DNA of 21,447 nt from a virus: IMG/VR virus record IMGVR_UViG_3300010354_000815, positions 1 through 21,447 of that record, one strand, 5' to 3'. Position numbers and translations under genes: made by a program. This document shows, one piece after another, positions 1 through 8,814 of this stretch (position 1 is the first letter of the stretch; each line of letters starts with the position of its first letter). Under the pieces are notes generated by a model, which ran no database searches, was not told where the DNA came from, and saw nothing but the letters and a program-made list of their open reading frames with translations.

Positions 1-1042
1 CGAATGATGCCAAACCTTTTTGACGAGTAGTAACTAATCCAAGGTGTCTCCAAGATACTGTTCCGTCTGAAGCATCTCCAGTAGTATGAACGGGAGCAGT
101 AGCACCTGAAGTACCTGCGTTTAGTGCCTGGTATAATCTTCCACTATTCGTTACTTTGGCGTATCTTGCATATGAAGTTGAAGTTACCCATGCAGATGCA
201 GTTGTTCCTTCTACTGCAGTTGCGATTGGATAATCCGTTGCAGCAGTAAATCTACCCCACTGATCGACAGTAAATTGAGTTGCATTAATAGTTTGAGTTG
301 CACTTGCAATAGTAGGAGTATTATAAGTTCCTGCCGTTACCGTTGTATTAATAAGATCTAAAGTTGGATTTCCAGCAACACCAGAACCATTAACAACTGA
401 AATTCTTCCTGCAGTACCAGTAACCGTTCTAGTTGCAATATTACCATCAGAAACACGAGTAATAATACCAGTTGTAGTTAAATCTGCAATACCTTGAAGG
501 TCCCTATCATATCCTTGAGCAGAAACTCCTTCAGTAGTTCCGTTTAGATTATATGCAGTAATACTGTTTGGGGTAGATGCATTTGTAATTCTTCCCTTCG
601 CATCAACAGTAACTTTTGTATACGTTCCAGTACTATTAATTGTGCCATCATAATGGGGAAGTGTTGGTATAATTTGCAGAGCAGATGATAAGTTTAAGTT
701 TGACGAACCATCGAAAGTTGCCGAAGCAGTTACATCTCCAGTTAAAGCAATTTGTCTAGTGTTTGCTAAGCGAGTTGCAGTAGCAGCATTTCCAATCAAC
801 GATCCTGTAATTGCACCAGCCTGAAAATTGCCATCGGCATCTCTTTGGACCAACGTATTTGGAGTATTGGTAATTGATTCTAGGGGCCTCTCATATTTTA
901 ATGAGTTCCAAGAAGTAACACCATCACCAATTTTAATTCGACCAGTATCAATTTCTATCCCAAGTTCACCAATGGCTAACGTTGGGTTCACGTTTGACCA
1001 TTCTTGAGCTGATCCTCTTCTTAATTGAATTCTATTTGCCAT
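1..1042 (-). CDS. Tail fibre protein, N-terminal 347 residues (runs off the window)
   Basis: The reading frame starts at ATG 1042 and stays open for 347 codons to the window edge, so the C-terminus is missing. Residues 4-50 carry the fibre-start motif IQLRRGSAQEW...GELGIEIDTGRIKIGDGVTSW, found at the N-terminus of many phage fibres and major-tropism-determinant-like proteins. It is followed by a GDVTASATFDGSSNLNL segment (about 102-118), common in tail fibres. Two copies of a GTY...FTVD/VTVD-x-x-GR-[IF]T-x-A unit lie at about 139-156 and 238-268. A GTSGATAP...DGTVSW module follows at 310-330, resembling small surface-binding modules of tail proteins. The family role is host recognition at the virion tip. 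The likely start is supported by a weak GGA about 10 nt upstream and by a late promoter 47 nt upstream. The gene follows a terminator, so it is probably transcribed as its own late unit. Receptor and full length are unknown. Confidence 0.85.
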   Translation of the reverse strand, partial: MANRIQLRRGSAQEWSNVNPTLAIGELGIEIDTGRIKIGDGVTSWNSLKYERPLESITNTPNTLVQRDADGNFQAGAITGSLIGNAATATRLANTRQIALTGDVTASATFDGSSNLNLSSALQIIPTLPHYDGTINSTGTYTKVTVDAKGRITNASTPNSITAYNLNGTTEGVSAQGYDRDLQGIADLTTTGIITRVSDGNIATRTVTGTAGRISVVNGSGVAGNPTLDLINTTVTAGTYNTPTIASATQTINATQFTVDQWGRFTAATDYPIATAVEGTTASAWVTSTSYARYAKVTNSGRLYQALNAGTSGATAPVHTTGDASDGTVSWRHLGLVTTRQKGLASF

Positions 1043-1088
1043 TGGTAATTATCCAAAAATACGTTTTAACGCAACTATTCTCTCTATG

Positions 1089-1096
1089 TATTTATA
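1089..1096 (-). promoter_or_regulatory. T4-type late promoter for the fibre gene
   Basis: Read on the minus strand this is TATAAATA, an exact match to the T4 late promoter -10 element recognised by the phage sigma-like factor gp55. T4 late promoters need no -35 box, and none is obvious here. The last base lies 47 nt before the fibre ATG at 1042, giving a leader of roughly 35-40 nt. The element sits directly downstream of a hairpin terminator and overlaps the end of its T-tract. That position is what a fresh transcription start for the fibre would need. Confidence 0.75.
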
Positions 1097-1120
1097 AAAA
1101 AATAGGGGGGTATACCCCCC
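1096..1120 (-). terminator. Intrinsic terminator after the 69-residue gene
   Basis: On the minus strand a perfect GGGGGG/CCCCCC stem (1120-1115 with 1110-1105) closes a TATA tetraloop and is followed by TATTTTTTT. The hairpin starts 4 nt after the TGA stop of the 69-residue gene. The whole stem-loop is a 16-bp palindrome. Only the minus-strand side has a T-run after it, so it should stop leftward transcription. It ends the gp8-DUF4815-small-protein unit and insulates the fibre gene. Confidence 0.9.
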
Positions 1121-1124
1121 ATCA

Positions 1125-1334
1125 TCATTCTTCGATAGACCCCTCATCAGTTTCTACATCATCTTCTTTACCAAGATATTCTAGAGCTTCAATTGCACCT
1201 AAAAGTTTTAAAGCAATCGTTTCATTCTCTTTAATTTTTTGTGCTAACTGTTGATTTTCATTAATTAATGTTTGATATCTTTCTTTAAATTGCGATACCA
1301 ATTCTTCTGGGGTTGATTTTTCAATGGTCATCAA
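1125..1334 (-). CDS. Small acidic-tailed coiled-coil protein, 69 residues; possible fibre chaperone or adaptor
   Basis: Residues about 10-50 (EELVSQFKERYQTLINENQQ and onward) form a charged heptad-like helix predicted to be a coiled coil. They are followed by an ALEYLGKEDD break and a very acidic tail (EDDVETDEGSIEE). There is no signal peptide or membrane segment. The gene overlaps the 78-residue gene by 14 bp and lies just upstream of the fibre gene. Size, helical coiled coil and acidic end resemble T4 gp57A, the roughly 79-residue trimeric chaperone of tail fibres, and small proteins next to fibre genes in other phages. This is a resemblance of form, not demonstrated homology. The start was placed at the first of two ATGs because GGAG lies 7 nt upstream. 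Function is otherwise unknown. Confidence 0.8.
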   Translation of the reverse strand: MMTIEKSTPEELVSQFKERYQTLINENQQLAQKIKENETIALKLLGAIEALEYLGKEDDVETDEGSIEE

Positions 1335-1557
1335 TTTTCTCCTTAATTAATAATTTAAGTAATGATTTAATTTCTTGCATATCAGAATTTAGGGAACTTA
1401 CATCATTTTTCAATTTAACAAGTTCTTCCTTTTCTTTTTTTATGCGATTATAATTGCTGATGTAGTTTTCATACTCAGTCTTATTAGTATTTATTATAGC
1501 ATTTGTACCCTCATCTCTTAATAGATGATGTTGGTTTTCAATTTTAATATATCCCAT
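1321..1557 (-). CDS. Small coiled-coil protein, 78 residues
   Basis: The N-terminal quarter has an IENQHHLLRDEGTNAIINTN segment that recalls small proteins of cyanophage tail clusters (N-terminus of the type ...EN...L.RD..TNAI.NT). Residues about 25-74 form a strongly charged helix with leucine/isoleucine heptads (KEKEELVKLKNDVSSLNSDM, then EIKSLLKLLIKEK), a likely coiled coil for trimerisation or docking. The ATG lies 2 nt after the TAA of the 2411-residue gene and has no good Shine-Dalgarno. Translation probably depends on ribosomes finishing that gene. Between a baseplate gene and a fibre gene it may be a minor structural connector or assembly factor. No enzymatic motif is seen. Confidence 0.8.
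   Translation of the reverse strand: MGYIKIENQHHLLRDEGTNAIINTNKTEYENYISNYNRIKKEKEELVKLKNDVSSLNSDMQEIKSLLKLLIKEKIDDH
1342..1345 (-). promoter_or_regulatory. Ribosome binding site deciding the start of the 69-residue gene
   Basis: GGAG read on the minus strand stands 7 nt before the ATG at 1334 and 10 nt before a second in-frame ATG at 1331. The first spacing is the better one. The site lies inside the last codons of the 78-residue gene, whose TGA stop (1323-1321) comes after the new start. The two genes are therefore likely translated in a coupled way. Confidence 0.7.
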
Positions 1558-1559
1558 AA

Positions 1560-4500
1560 TTAACTTGCTAAGGCAATAGCTCTAAAGTATTTAAATTGTG
1601 GTACAATTGCTTGATTAGAAGATGACATACAAATTTTAATTTGGAATTTTACAAATTCTAATCCAGAAGCAGAGTACTCATAAGGTCTGAAATGATATTC
1701 ACTTGCGGGGGTGACAGGACTATCTGGACCACCATCTTCATTAAAAAATGTCCATCCAATAGTACTTTCAATTCCAGTAAAACCTGGTGGAACGACACGA
1801 TACAATACTCTAAAATTAGTTTCACCTGGTCGATAGGCATCAAAATATACTTTTATAGATCTTGAAATTTGATTATCTAATGGAATCATTCTAGTAATAT
1901 ATACAGCATCATGAGGATCACCAACAAAATTAACGGCACTATTCCAATTATCTGGATTATTGATCCTATTTGATGTTGTTATAATACTAGATCTATCCAA
2001 ATCTACAACTGGAGATAGTAAGTCACTTTCACTAGACAATAATAATTCTAATGTAAATGACTTTTCACCAGCAAGTTTGGAATTTTCATTTGTTCCTGAT
2101 AAAATTAATTTTTGTGATTCGAGATAATTTAGACTATTTAATGATACTGGTACATATTGACCATCATTGACAAATGAAGCTTCAGTTGTAGTTCCATTGT
2201 TGATAGAAGAACCAGTAATAGTATTAATTCTAGAAACAATAGAGGTTTTGGATTGTTGTACAACTTGTATTGATGGAGTTATATATTCAAATGCAATATT
2301 TTGTGATGCTGTTCCTACAGTTCCACCAGATTTAATTCCTGATGATGATACAGAATCACATTGTAAATCATATGAATCTAACGTTGGGTTTAAAATACCA
2401 ACATGCGTTTTATTAATTTCCGTGAGTGGAATACCATCTAAATTATAGCACTCAACAAAAGCTCCATCGGTATGTGAAACCGCAACAGTTCCATTTTGTC
2501 CCCTACCACTAGTTTTAATTGTAATTGTAGTTCCGTCATTTCCTATTGCTGTGTATGCCATAATCTCATTATCTACTTTAATATAACCTGGATTATCATC
2601 TCCTATAGGAAGACCATCGATAGTAGTGTGGAATGCAGAAGCATCGCTAACACTTAAAGATAATTCTGATGATGTTATTGTTGTTTTTAGAGTTGTGGGA
2701 GGTATTTCTGATAATATACCAGTAATCGTAACTTGATTAGTTGTATCATGCATTCCATGATTACTGTGTAGCACAGTAATTCTCTTTGATATAGAAGAAT
2801 ATGTTGGTGTTAAACTTAAATATTTTTGTACTGAATCACCCGAATAAGTTGTATTAGAACTATCAACTGTTCCAGATACAGATGGAGAAGATTGGGAAAT
2901 TGTTTCTCCATTAGTAAATTGCTTGGAAACATAATTTACAGTTGCAGTATTAGTACCAGAATTCCAGGCCGTAACAATTGCAGTTGCTCCACTAGTGCTT
3001 CCTGTTAGTGTTTTACCAACACCAAAAGTTCCCGTTGGAGATGTAATTCTAATAGATCCTAATGATTGACTACTTACAATTGGATATGTAACTACTCCAC
3101 CAATACTGCTTCCTTGTAGAAACGTTCCATCAACGTTATCAACTATTAATTGATATGGTGATGTTGAGGTTACAACTTGTTGAATAGTTGCTGAAGCATT
3201 TGTAGTTGCTTGATAAATTCTAGCACCAATAGTATATGACCCACTAGTGTCGGAAAGAATTAATGTTTGAGTTGGTTTTTGTGTAATAATTGGATCTTCC
3301 CTTAGTGTAACAATTCCTCTATTACCTACACCCAGTTCAGCATTATTTAAAACTAATTTTCCACTTAGGGGACCAAATTGAGCTCTATAGATGTTAAATT
3401 TAAGATCCTGAAGTTGATTTGGTGACCAAGTTGAAGCATTTTGAGATTTAAATAAAACACCAGCATAAGGTTGAGCTGAAATTGTTCTATCTCCAGTAAT
3501 ATCAATTTCACCCATTTCAGAAATCCAAACTGTATATTTATTTGAATCTGAGAATAGAACAAAACAATATTCCTCAGTATCACTAATATAAACTGGTGCT
3601 GGGAATCTGAATACTGTAGGTATAGAAGCGTTTTCAGAAATCTCTACGTTTTCTGGATATACTGTAACTGTTGATAGGGGAAGAATGCGATTAGTTGGGA
3701 TACCATTTTGCATTACTCGAATTTGACCGCTTACTGGAACATTAGTATCTTTAGAATTGAAATAAACTTCAACCTTGGATAGATAACATCCTCCCTTTTC
3801 CTGAACAATAAAAGATTGTGCTAGAGGATCCCACCATCCAATTACAACTTGTTCACTTCTAGTTCTGGTTGTAGTTCTTTCGTCTAAAATTGGAATAGTT
3901 TGAACATCTGCATTTCTAATTGAAAGAACAGTTTCTTGTGATGTTTCTAATGTACCAGTTGCTTCATATGTAACTTGAGCACTCGAATCTGTAGAAGATC
4001 CGATTGCTGGTGCAGCATCAGTTGAACTAGTTGTTAACTTAAATACTCTTCTTCCAGTTGCCCATCTTGGATTTGTTGATATATTTCCTCTTGGAATAAA
4101 AAATGCTCCTTTAAATGTTCCTCTTGGATCGGTAATTAATCTTCTATCACTAATTACTGCTTTAGCACCAGAAGATAATCCAGTAATAATATAATTTGGT
4201 TGTATATTACCAAAATAATTTGAACTTACTTGCTCTGCTAAAGAATTTACATCAATATTTAAATATGAAGTTTCTGATGAGTATACATCAGATAACTCAG
4301 CTGAAGTATATGGATTATATCTGTATCCATCATTCAAAGCAGCAACTTTAGATCTAAAAATTACCGTTTTAACTCCAGTAGAAGACACTTCTTCCATGCT
4401 GACAGTTTCACCAACTTGGAATGGAATACTATTAGAATTTGGATTTATTGTAGGATTTTTAATTAATTCAAGAATTTTTGGTATAATATATGTGGTTACA

Positions 4501-7500
4501 GGAACGTTATCGAAGAATGCATAGATTCTTGTAGATGGTTTTAATCTCTCAGCTTTAATTGCAATATTTCTTGAGCGGATCCAAGGAATCGAAGTTTTAT
4601 TGATAATTCTAGATCCTAAACTCTGAGAATCAAATCTTTCAACTACTCTTTGTTGAGTACCTGTTCGTCTTTCAATAATTCCTGTTGTTGTAGTGGTTCG
4701 TGTACCGATAGCTGGTATTAATCTACCTAGAGGACCTACCCATCCTCTCCATTCACCTCCAGATGTAGTTGCTCTTGCTCCAGACCAATCTTCAACCCAA
4801 GATCCCCATTGCTGAGGACCAAATCCATTTTGATCTGCTCCAATCTCTCTTGATCTGGATTGAAAATCTCCTTCAACTCTAACAATATTAACTGGAGCAA
4901 TTTCAGTTTCAACCCAATCATCACTAGAAGGATTTAATTCTATTGCGCCCAAAAAGGTGAAAACGTTGAATGGGTTAACATTTTCAACTCTAGATGCGTA
5001 TGGTTGTTGAATTAATAATAAGTCTTCGAATGGTAAAGTAACTAGACCAGTATTTCTAACAACGTTAGAAGATGCAGTTTGATTGTATATTAAAGAAGTA
5101 TTTGAGGTATAGTGAGAAGGTCTTAAAATTCTTTCTGCAAAATCGATAGATGCGGAATAATCTTCATTATCACTATCAATTACATTTTGATTTTCGAATG
5201 AATCTACAAAAAATCCATTTTTAAATTTATCATTACCAAATTCATCTTGGATTGTTAAAGTATTTGTTTCCTGCTCTAAGAGAGTTAATACACTGTAATA
5301 TTCAACATTTGAAATTCTTCTATCCAATAGTGCAATATCTCTCATCGAATAGCGTTTGATATTTTCTTTAAATACCAAACTATCCACGTCAGGATCATAT
5401 CCATATGCTTCATGTGCAATCGTAGCAAGAAGCATAACTCCACTTGTATCATCTGGAGGAGATGGAATTTCTTCAGACTTTCCTGCAACTAATAAAAATC
5501 TACCATCCTTATCGACAAAAAGTTTATCAATTCTCTTCAAATAATAAGAATAATCACATCTAAAATCGGAATCTGGTTTAGGAATATCGAAAACAGTAGA
5601 TCCTTCAGAAACTGAAAACACTCTACTAGAGAAATCAAATGTCGAACAAACTAAATTAAATGGATCTGATAGTGTACCATCTCCATCTGCCAAAGAAGCA
5701 ACAGCAGGTCTAAAGTCTAAAACATCTCTTAACTGTTTTTTAGCATATAAAGTTGTTCCTGTTCCAGCTGCAGGAGTAAATGATGGAATATCTTTATAGT
5801 CAGTTCCAACATAAGAATCAATATTAAAATAATCTCCAGTAGATTCGTGGGAATAGTAATCTGCAACTATCTTTAATTTTCTAATTGGGTCATTCGAACC
5901 TTTCTTTCTAACAATTTTAGAAACATCATAGAAAAATTCCTTTTGTCCAGATTCCAAATAGAATGATGATGTAATATTTTTACTACCAGCATTAATAGAT
6001 CCTGTAGCATCACTAATTAAAGCTTCTATTGCATCACCATTACTATTAAAACCAGTAATAGTTTCATTTTGTTGGAAAGTTAAATTATTTTCGTATACAA
6101 CACTCAATCTCAAATTGCCACTATTGAAATCAACAACAAAAGCTTTTGCACCAGAAGTTTTTCCTGTAATTAATGATCCAGTTGCAAAGAAAGCAGATTC
6201 AACCAAAGTGATATATGGTATTACAGCATCATTATTATCTACGGATTCGTATACAGCTCTTAAATTATATACATCTGAAACACCCAAAGAAATTTCTTTA
6301 TCTTCAATTCTAATGCCATAGATATTAGAGTATGACAATCCATATTGAATCTGATCACTTTGCTTATAGGTTTTTCCAACCTTCCAAATTTTCATCTTAT
6401 TGCCATTTTTAACTTTTTCGGTGACAATATTTTTGGAGATTGCTGCATTGAAGCGAACCGAAGTAATTCCAACAAGATTGCTAACTGTAATAGTTGATCT
6501 TGGAACACCACTAGTATTAAATGTTGTATAAGCAGCTCCAGATGAATTACTATTTTGTAATACTAGTACAGTACCAATAGTATAAGATGAACCACCAGAT
6601 ATTCCAGTTACTACTAAATTGTAATTTTCTGTCTCTACAGATTCAAACTGTTGATTCTCTGCAAGAGCAATTGTAAAACTGTTACTTGTAATCTGAGATT
6701 CATATGTTCTTCTGATGATCATACTTTCATCAGAAATCGTTTTGATGGATTCTTTTGGCATTTCCGTAAAGAGATCCCCATTTTGCTTACCTTGAAGTTC
6801 TGGTCTCTTTCTAACTACAACAGTGTATTCTGTACCAGTTGTAGGACTAAATCCATTAACAGGAGTTACTTTGAATACCTGTGTGCTGTATGTGAAGATT
6901 GTTGAGGTATCTAAATCTGCTGGTACTGCAGCAACAGTAAAATAATTGGTAGGTGAAATATACAAACGATCCCCAGGTCTAACTTCTGGAGAAATATTAC
7001 TATTAAATCCAGTTAAATACCCTTGAGATGAAACAATCGTATATGTAAATTTATCGCCAGTTAATTTTACTTCATCAGTAAAAGAAATATCACCAGTTAA
7101 TATTACTGTGCTAGAAACATTTCTACCCGCAATTTGTCTAACATCCGAAAATTCATAAGTATATACTTTAGAAATGGTTCCTTTGTCTCGGCCGTCCACT
7201 TCAATGACTTCTCCAGATCGGAAAGAACCACTTACCCCGTATAAAGTGACAGTTTGACCAGTGAACGAAGTTCCACTACTCAGACGAAGAAAACCTGTGG
7301 CACCACTAGTCTTACCTCTAATCAATGATCCACCTTCAATAGTTACAGATCCAGTCAAATACAATTTTGTAAAAAGAGAAATGTCAAAAATATGAGCATC
7401 ATAATAATCATTTAAATTTCCTTCAACGGTATCTGTTCCACTAGAAGTAAATTCCCAACTTGCAATTCTAGCTAATCCAATAATATTTCCTGCAACAGCA

Positions 7501-8795
7501 CCTGGAGATGCTGTTACAGCATCTCTCAATTCAATTGTTTGATATGAATTATCAATATCAGGACCACTTAAAATAGGAGATCCATATACATTAGATAATT
7601 GAATATTATTACCCAACTCAAAAGGAATAATATTATTTTGTAATGATTTGTATTCTCTAGGTTTTGGCAAATCTAGATATACTGGCGAATCTCTAACAAT
7701 TGGGTATCCTTGAAGATATACTCTTCCTGGTGAAATTTGTATAGTATATAAATCTTCCGATGCTAATACTTTAGTATCCTCGGTATAAGTACCAGCAAGA
7801 TATACTCCATTATTAAAACCATCATTCAAACATTCTCTAACTTTAATATCAAATGGAGTGACCATAAAATCTCCAGCGAGATCGTATAGTTGCGATGCAA
7901 AACGCTTTTCTAATTCATTATATTTTGTTTCGTCAACTCGTAATTCTACCTTACCTTTTTTGAGTCTTAAAAGTTCTAAGAAATTTTTATCTGCATCATC
8001 ATCAATATCTTTTTTGACTAATGTTGCTTTAATCTTAAATCTATGAGCACCTGGAGCTGCATAGTTAGAAGATCCAGCAGCATTATCATTGAGAGATGAA
8101 TCGTCTTCGGAAGTTATAATCGATTCTGATATTTCAAGTCCAATTCTATATGATGGATTTTGACTATACTGTTCTAAAATTAAACTTTGAAATTCTACGT
8201 CAACAAAAAATCCTCTGATAAAATATACACCAGTATTAATATATGCAATAGATCCTATTTGTGTTGCATCATTTGGGATTAATTGTGCGACAGGGGTTCC
8301 AATTTCAATTAAAGTTGTTCCAAAAGTAATTTCCGAATCTACAATAATTTGTTCGTTATTTTGAAATTTTTTATTTGTTTTTTGTGTTCCACCAGATTCA
8401 GTATATTTTACATACAATGTGATGAAACCTTTATCGGATTCAACATTACTAATAGTATTAATGACTTCGGCTTTTACTCCACTAGTAAGACCAGTAATAG
8501 TTTTTCCTAATAATGATGTTCTATAATTCTCAACTTCAGATCCTAAGAATGATGATTGTAATAAAATGCAGTCTACAGTGTTGTCCCAACCAACCTGGCC
8601 AGGAATAACCATAGCACCATCTTTAAATAGATGGGATCCTACACTTTCTACTTGATTTTGCAAGATAGATTGTAGAGTTGTTAATTCTCTAGCTTGAATT
8701 GGAAATCCAGGTCTAAAAAGAACTTTATAAAAGTTCTTAAATTTGTCAAAATCATCATAATAAGGGCTGACATTCAGGTTGGTATTCTGTGACAT
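1560..8795 (-). CDS. Giant DUF4815-type virion structural protein (2411 residues), baseplate periphery
   Basis: The N-terminus has YYDDFDKFKNF and VLFRPGFPIQARELTTLQ (about 12-42), the start of the DUF4815 family of phage structural proteins. The family continues through SPGRVYLQGYPIVRD (about 355-370) and LRDVLDFRP (near 1028). Later conserved blocks are W-rich WGSWVEDWSG (about 1335), IPWIRSRNIAIKAERLKP (about 1405-1425), WWDPLAQSF...GGCYLSKVEVYF to LKFNIYRAQF (about 1652-1805), and a C-terminal sheet-rich domain with IKVYFDAYRPGETNF and ending ALAS (about 2255-2411). At least five G-x-T/S-S-G-x-x-A modules (near 101, 490, 880, 1540, 1935) interrupt it. A GYIKVDNEIMAYT...RGQNGT block lies near 2065-2115. 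No signal peptide or membrane segment is seen. It follows gp8 by 19 nt with AGGA 5 nt before the ATG. Its slot is that of T4 gp9/gp10, so a wedge or fibre-connector role is plausible but inferred. Confidence 0.85.
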   Translation of the reverse strand: MSQNTNLNVSPYYDDFDKFKNFYKVLFRPGFPIQARELTTLQSILQNQVESVGSHLFKDGAMVIPGQVGWDNTVDCILLQSSFLGSEVENYRTSLLGKTITGLTSGVKAEVINTISNVESDKGFITLYVKYTESGGTQKTNKKFQNNEQIIVDSEITFGTTLIEIGTPVAQLIPNDATQIGSIAYINTGVYFIRGFFVDVEFQSLILEQYSQNPSYRIGLEISESIITSEDDSSLNDNAAGSSNYAAPGAHRFKIKATLVKKDIDDDADKNFLELLRLKKGKVELRVDETKYNELEKRFASQLYDLAGDFMVTPFDIKVRECLNDGFNNGVYLAGTYTEDTKVLASEDLYTIQISPGRVYLQGYPIVRDSPVYLDLPKPREYKSLQNNIIPFELGNNIQLSNVYGSPILSGPDIDNSYQTIELRDAVTASPGAVAGNIIGLARIASWEFTSSGTDTVEGNLNDYYDAHIFDISLFTKLYLTGSVTIEGGSLIRGKTSGATGFLRLSSGTSFTGQTVTLYGVSGSFRSGEVIEVDGRDKGTISKVYTYEFSDVRQIAGRNVSSTVILTGDISFTDEVKLTGDKFTYTIVSSQGYLTGFNSNISPEVRPGDRLYISPTNYFTVAAVPADLDTSTIFTYSTQVFKVTPVNGFSPTTGTEYTVVVRKRPELQGKQNGDLFTEMPKESIKTISDESMIIRRTYESQITSNSFTIALAENQQFESVETENYNLVVTGISGGSSYTIGTVLVLQNSNSSGAAYTTFNTSGVPRSTITVSNLVGITSVRFNAAISKNIVTEKVKNGNKMKIWKVGKTYKQSDQIQYGLSYSNIYGIRIEDKEISLGVSDVYNLRAVYESVDNNDAVIPYITLVESAFFATGSLITGKTSGAKAFVVDFNSGNLRLSVVYENNLTFQQNETITGFNSNGDAIEALISDATGSINAGSKNITSSFYLESGQKEFFYDVSKIVRKKGSNDPIRKLKIVADYYSHESTGDYFNIDSYVGTDYKDIPSFTPAAGTGTTLYAKKQLRDVLDFRPAVASLADGDGTLSDPFNLVCSTFDFSSRVFSVSEGSTVFDIPKPDSDFRCDYSYYLKRIDKLFVDKDGRFLLVAGKSEEIPSPPDDTSGVMLLATIAHEAYGYDPDVDSLVFKENIKRYSMRDIALLDRRISNVEYYSVLTLLEQETNTLTIQDEFGNDKFKNGFFVDSFENQNVIDSDNEDYSASIDFAERILRPSHYTSNTSLIYNQTASSNVVRNTGLVTLPFEDLLLIQQPYASRVENVNPFNVFTFLGAIELNPSSDDWVETEIAPVNIVRVEGDFQSRSREIGADQNGFGPQQWGSWVEDWSGARATTSGGEWRGWVGPLGRLIPAIGTRTTTTTGIIERRTGTQQRVVERFDSQSLGSRIINKTSIPWIRSRNIAIKAERLKPSTRIYAFFDNVPVTTYIIPKILELIKNPTINPNSNSIPFQVGETVSMEEVSSTGVKTVIFRSKVAALNDGYRYNPYTSAELSDVYSSETSYLNIDVNSLAEQVSSNYFGNIQPNYIITGLSSGAKAVISDRRLITDPRGTFKGAFFIPRGNISTNPRWATGRRVFKLTTSSTDAAPAIGSSTDSSAQVTYEATGTLETSQETVLSIRNADVQTIPILDERTTTRTRSEQVVIGWWDPLAQSFIVQEKGGCYLSKVEVYFNSKDTNVPVSGQIRVMQNGIPTNRILPLSTVTVYPENVEISENASIPTVFRFPAPVYISDTEEYCFVLFSDSNKYTVWISEMGEIDITGDRTISAQPYAGVLFKSQNASTWSPNQLQDLKFNIYRAQFGPLSGKLVLNNAELGVGNRGIVTLREDPIITQKPTQTLILSDTSGSYTIGARIYQATTNASATIQQVVTSTSPYQLIVDNVDGTFLQGSSIGGVVTYPIVSSQSLGSIRITSPTGTFGVGKTLTGSTSGATAIVTAWNSGTNTATVNYVSKQFTNGETISQSSPSVSGTVDSSNTTYSGDSVQKYLSLTPTYSSISKRITVLHSNHGMHDTTNQVTITGILSEIPPTTLKTTITSSELSLSVSDASAFHTTIDGLPIGDDNPGYIKVDNEIMAYTAIGNDGTTITIKTSGRGQNGTVAVSHTDGAFVECYNLDGIPLTEINKTHVGILNPTLDSYDLQCDSVSSSGIKSGGTVGTASQNIAFEYITPSIQVVQQSKTSIVSRINTITGSSINNGTTTEASFVNDGQYVPVSLNSLNYLESQKLILSGTNENSKLAGEKSFTLELLLSSESDLLSPVVDLDRSSIITTSNRINNPDNWNSAVNFVGDPHDAVYITRMIPLDNQISRSIKVYFDAYRPGETNFRVLYRVVPPGFTGIESTIGWTFFNEDGGPDSPVTPASEYHFRPYEYSASGLEFVKFQIKICMSSSNQAIVPQFKYFRAIALAS

Positions 8796-8800
8796 TTCTT

Positions 8801-8804
8801 TCCT
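8801..8804 (-). promoter_or_regulatory. Ribosome binding site of the DUF4815 gene
   Basis: AGGA on the minus strand sits 5 nt before ATG 8795 within the 19-nt gap after gp8. No TAAATA core occurs in this gap, so the gene is probably read from the gp8 transcript. The strong site fits the need for a high-copy structural protein. Confidence 0.6.
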
Positions 8805-8814
8805 ATCTTTTTAA

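Noticed and set aside
1105-1120. Palindrome as a bidirectional terminator
   Set aside because: Only the minus strand has a T-run after the hairpin. The plus-strand side continues with mixed sequence, so it should work in one direction only.
982-1254. Plus-strand open frame of 90 codons
   Set aside because: It runs antisense through the fibre start, the promoter, the terminator and the 69-residue gene. No ribosome site and no plausible protein features.
2167-2448. Plus-strand open frame of 93 codons
   Set aside because: It is antisense within the DUF4815 gene, whose frame is clearly coding. Composition is that of a shadow frame.
6651-6905. Plus-strand open frame of 84 codons rich in cysteine
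   Set aside because: Antisense to the DUF4815 gene. The cysteines come from the complement of repeated Thr/Ala codons, not from a metal-binding pattern.
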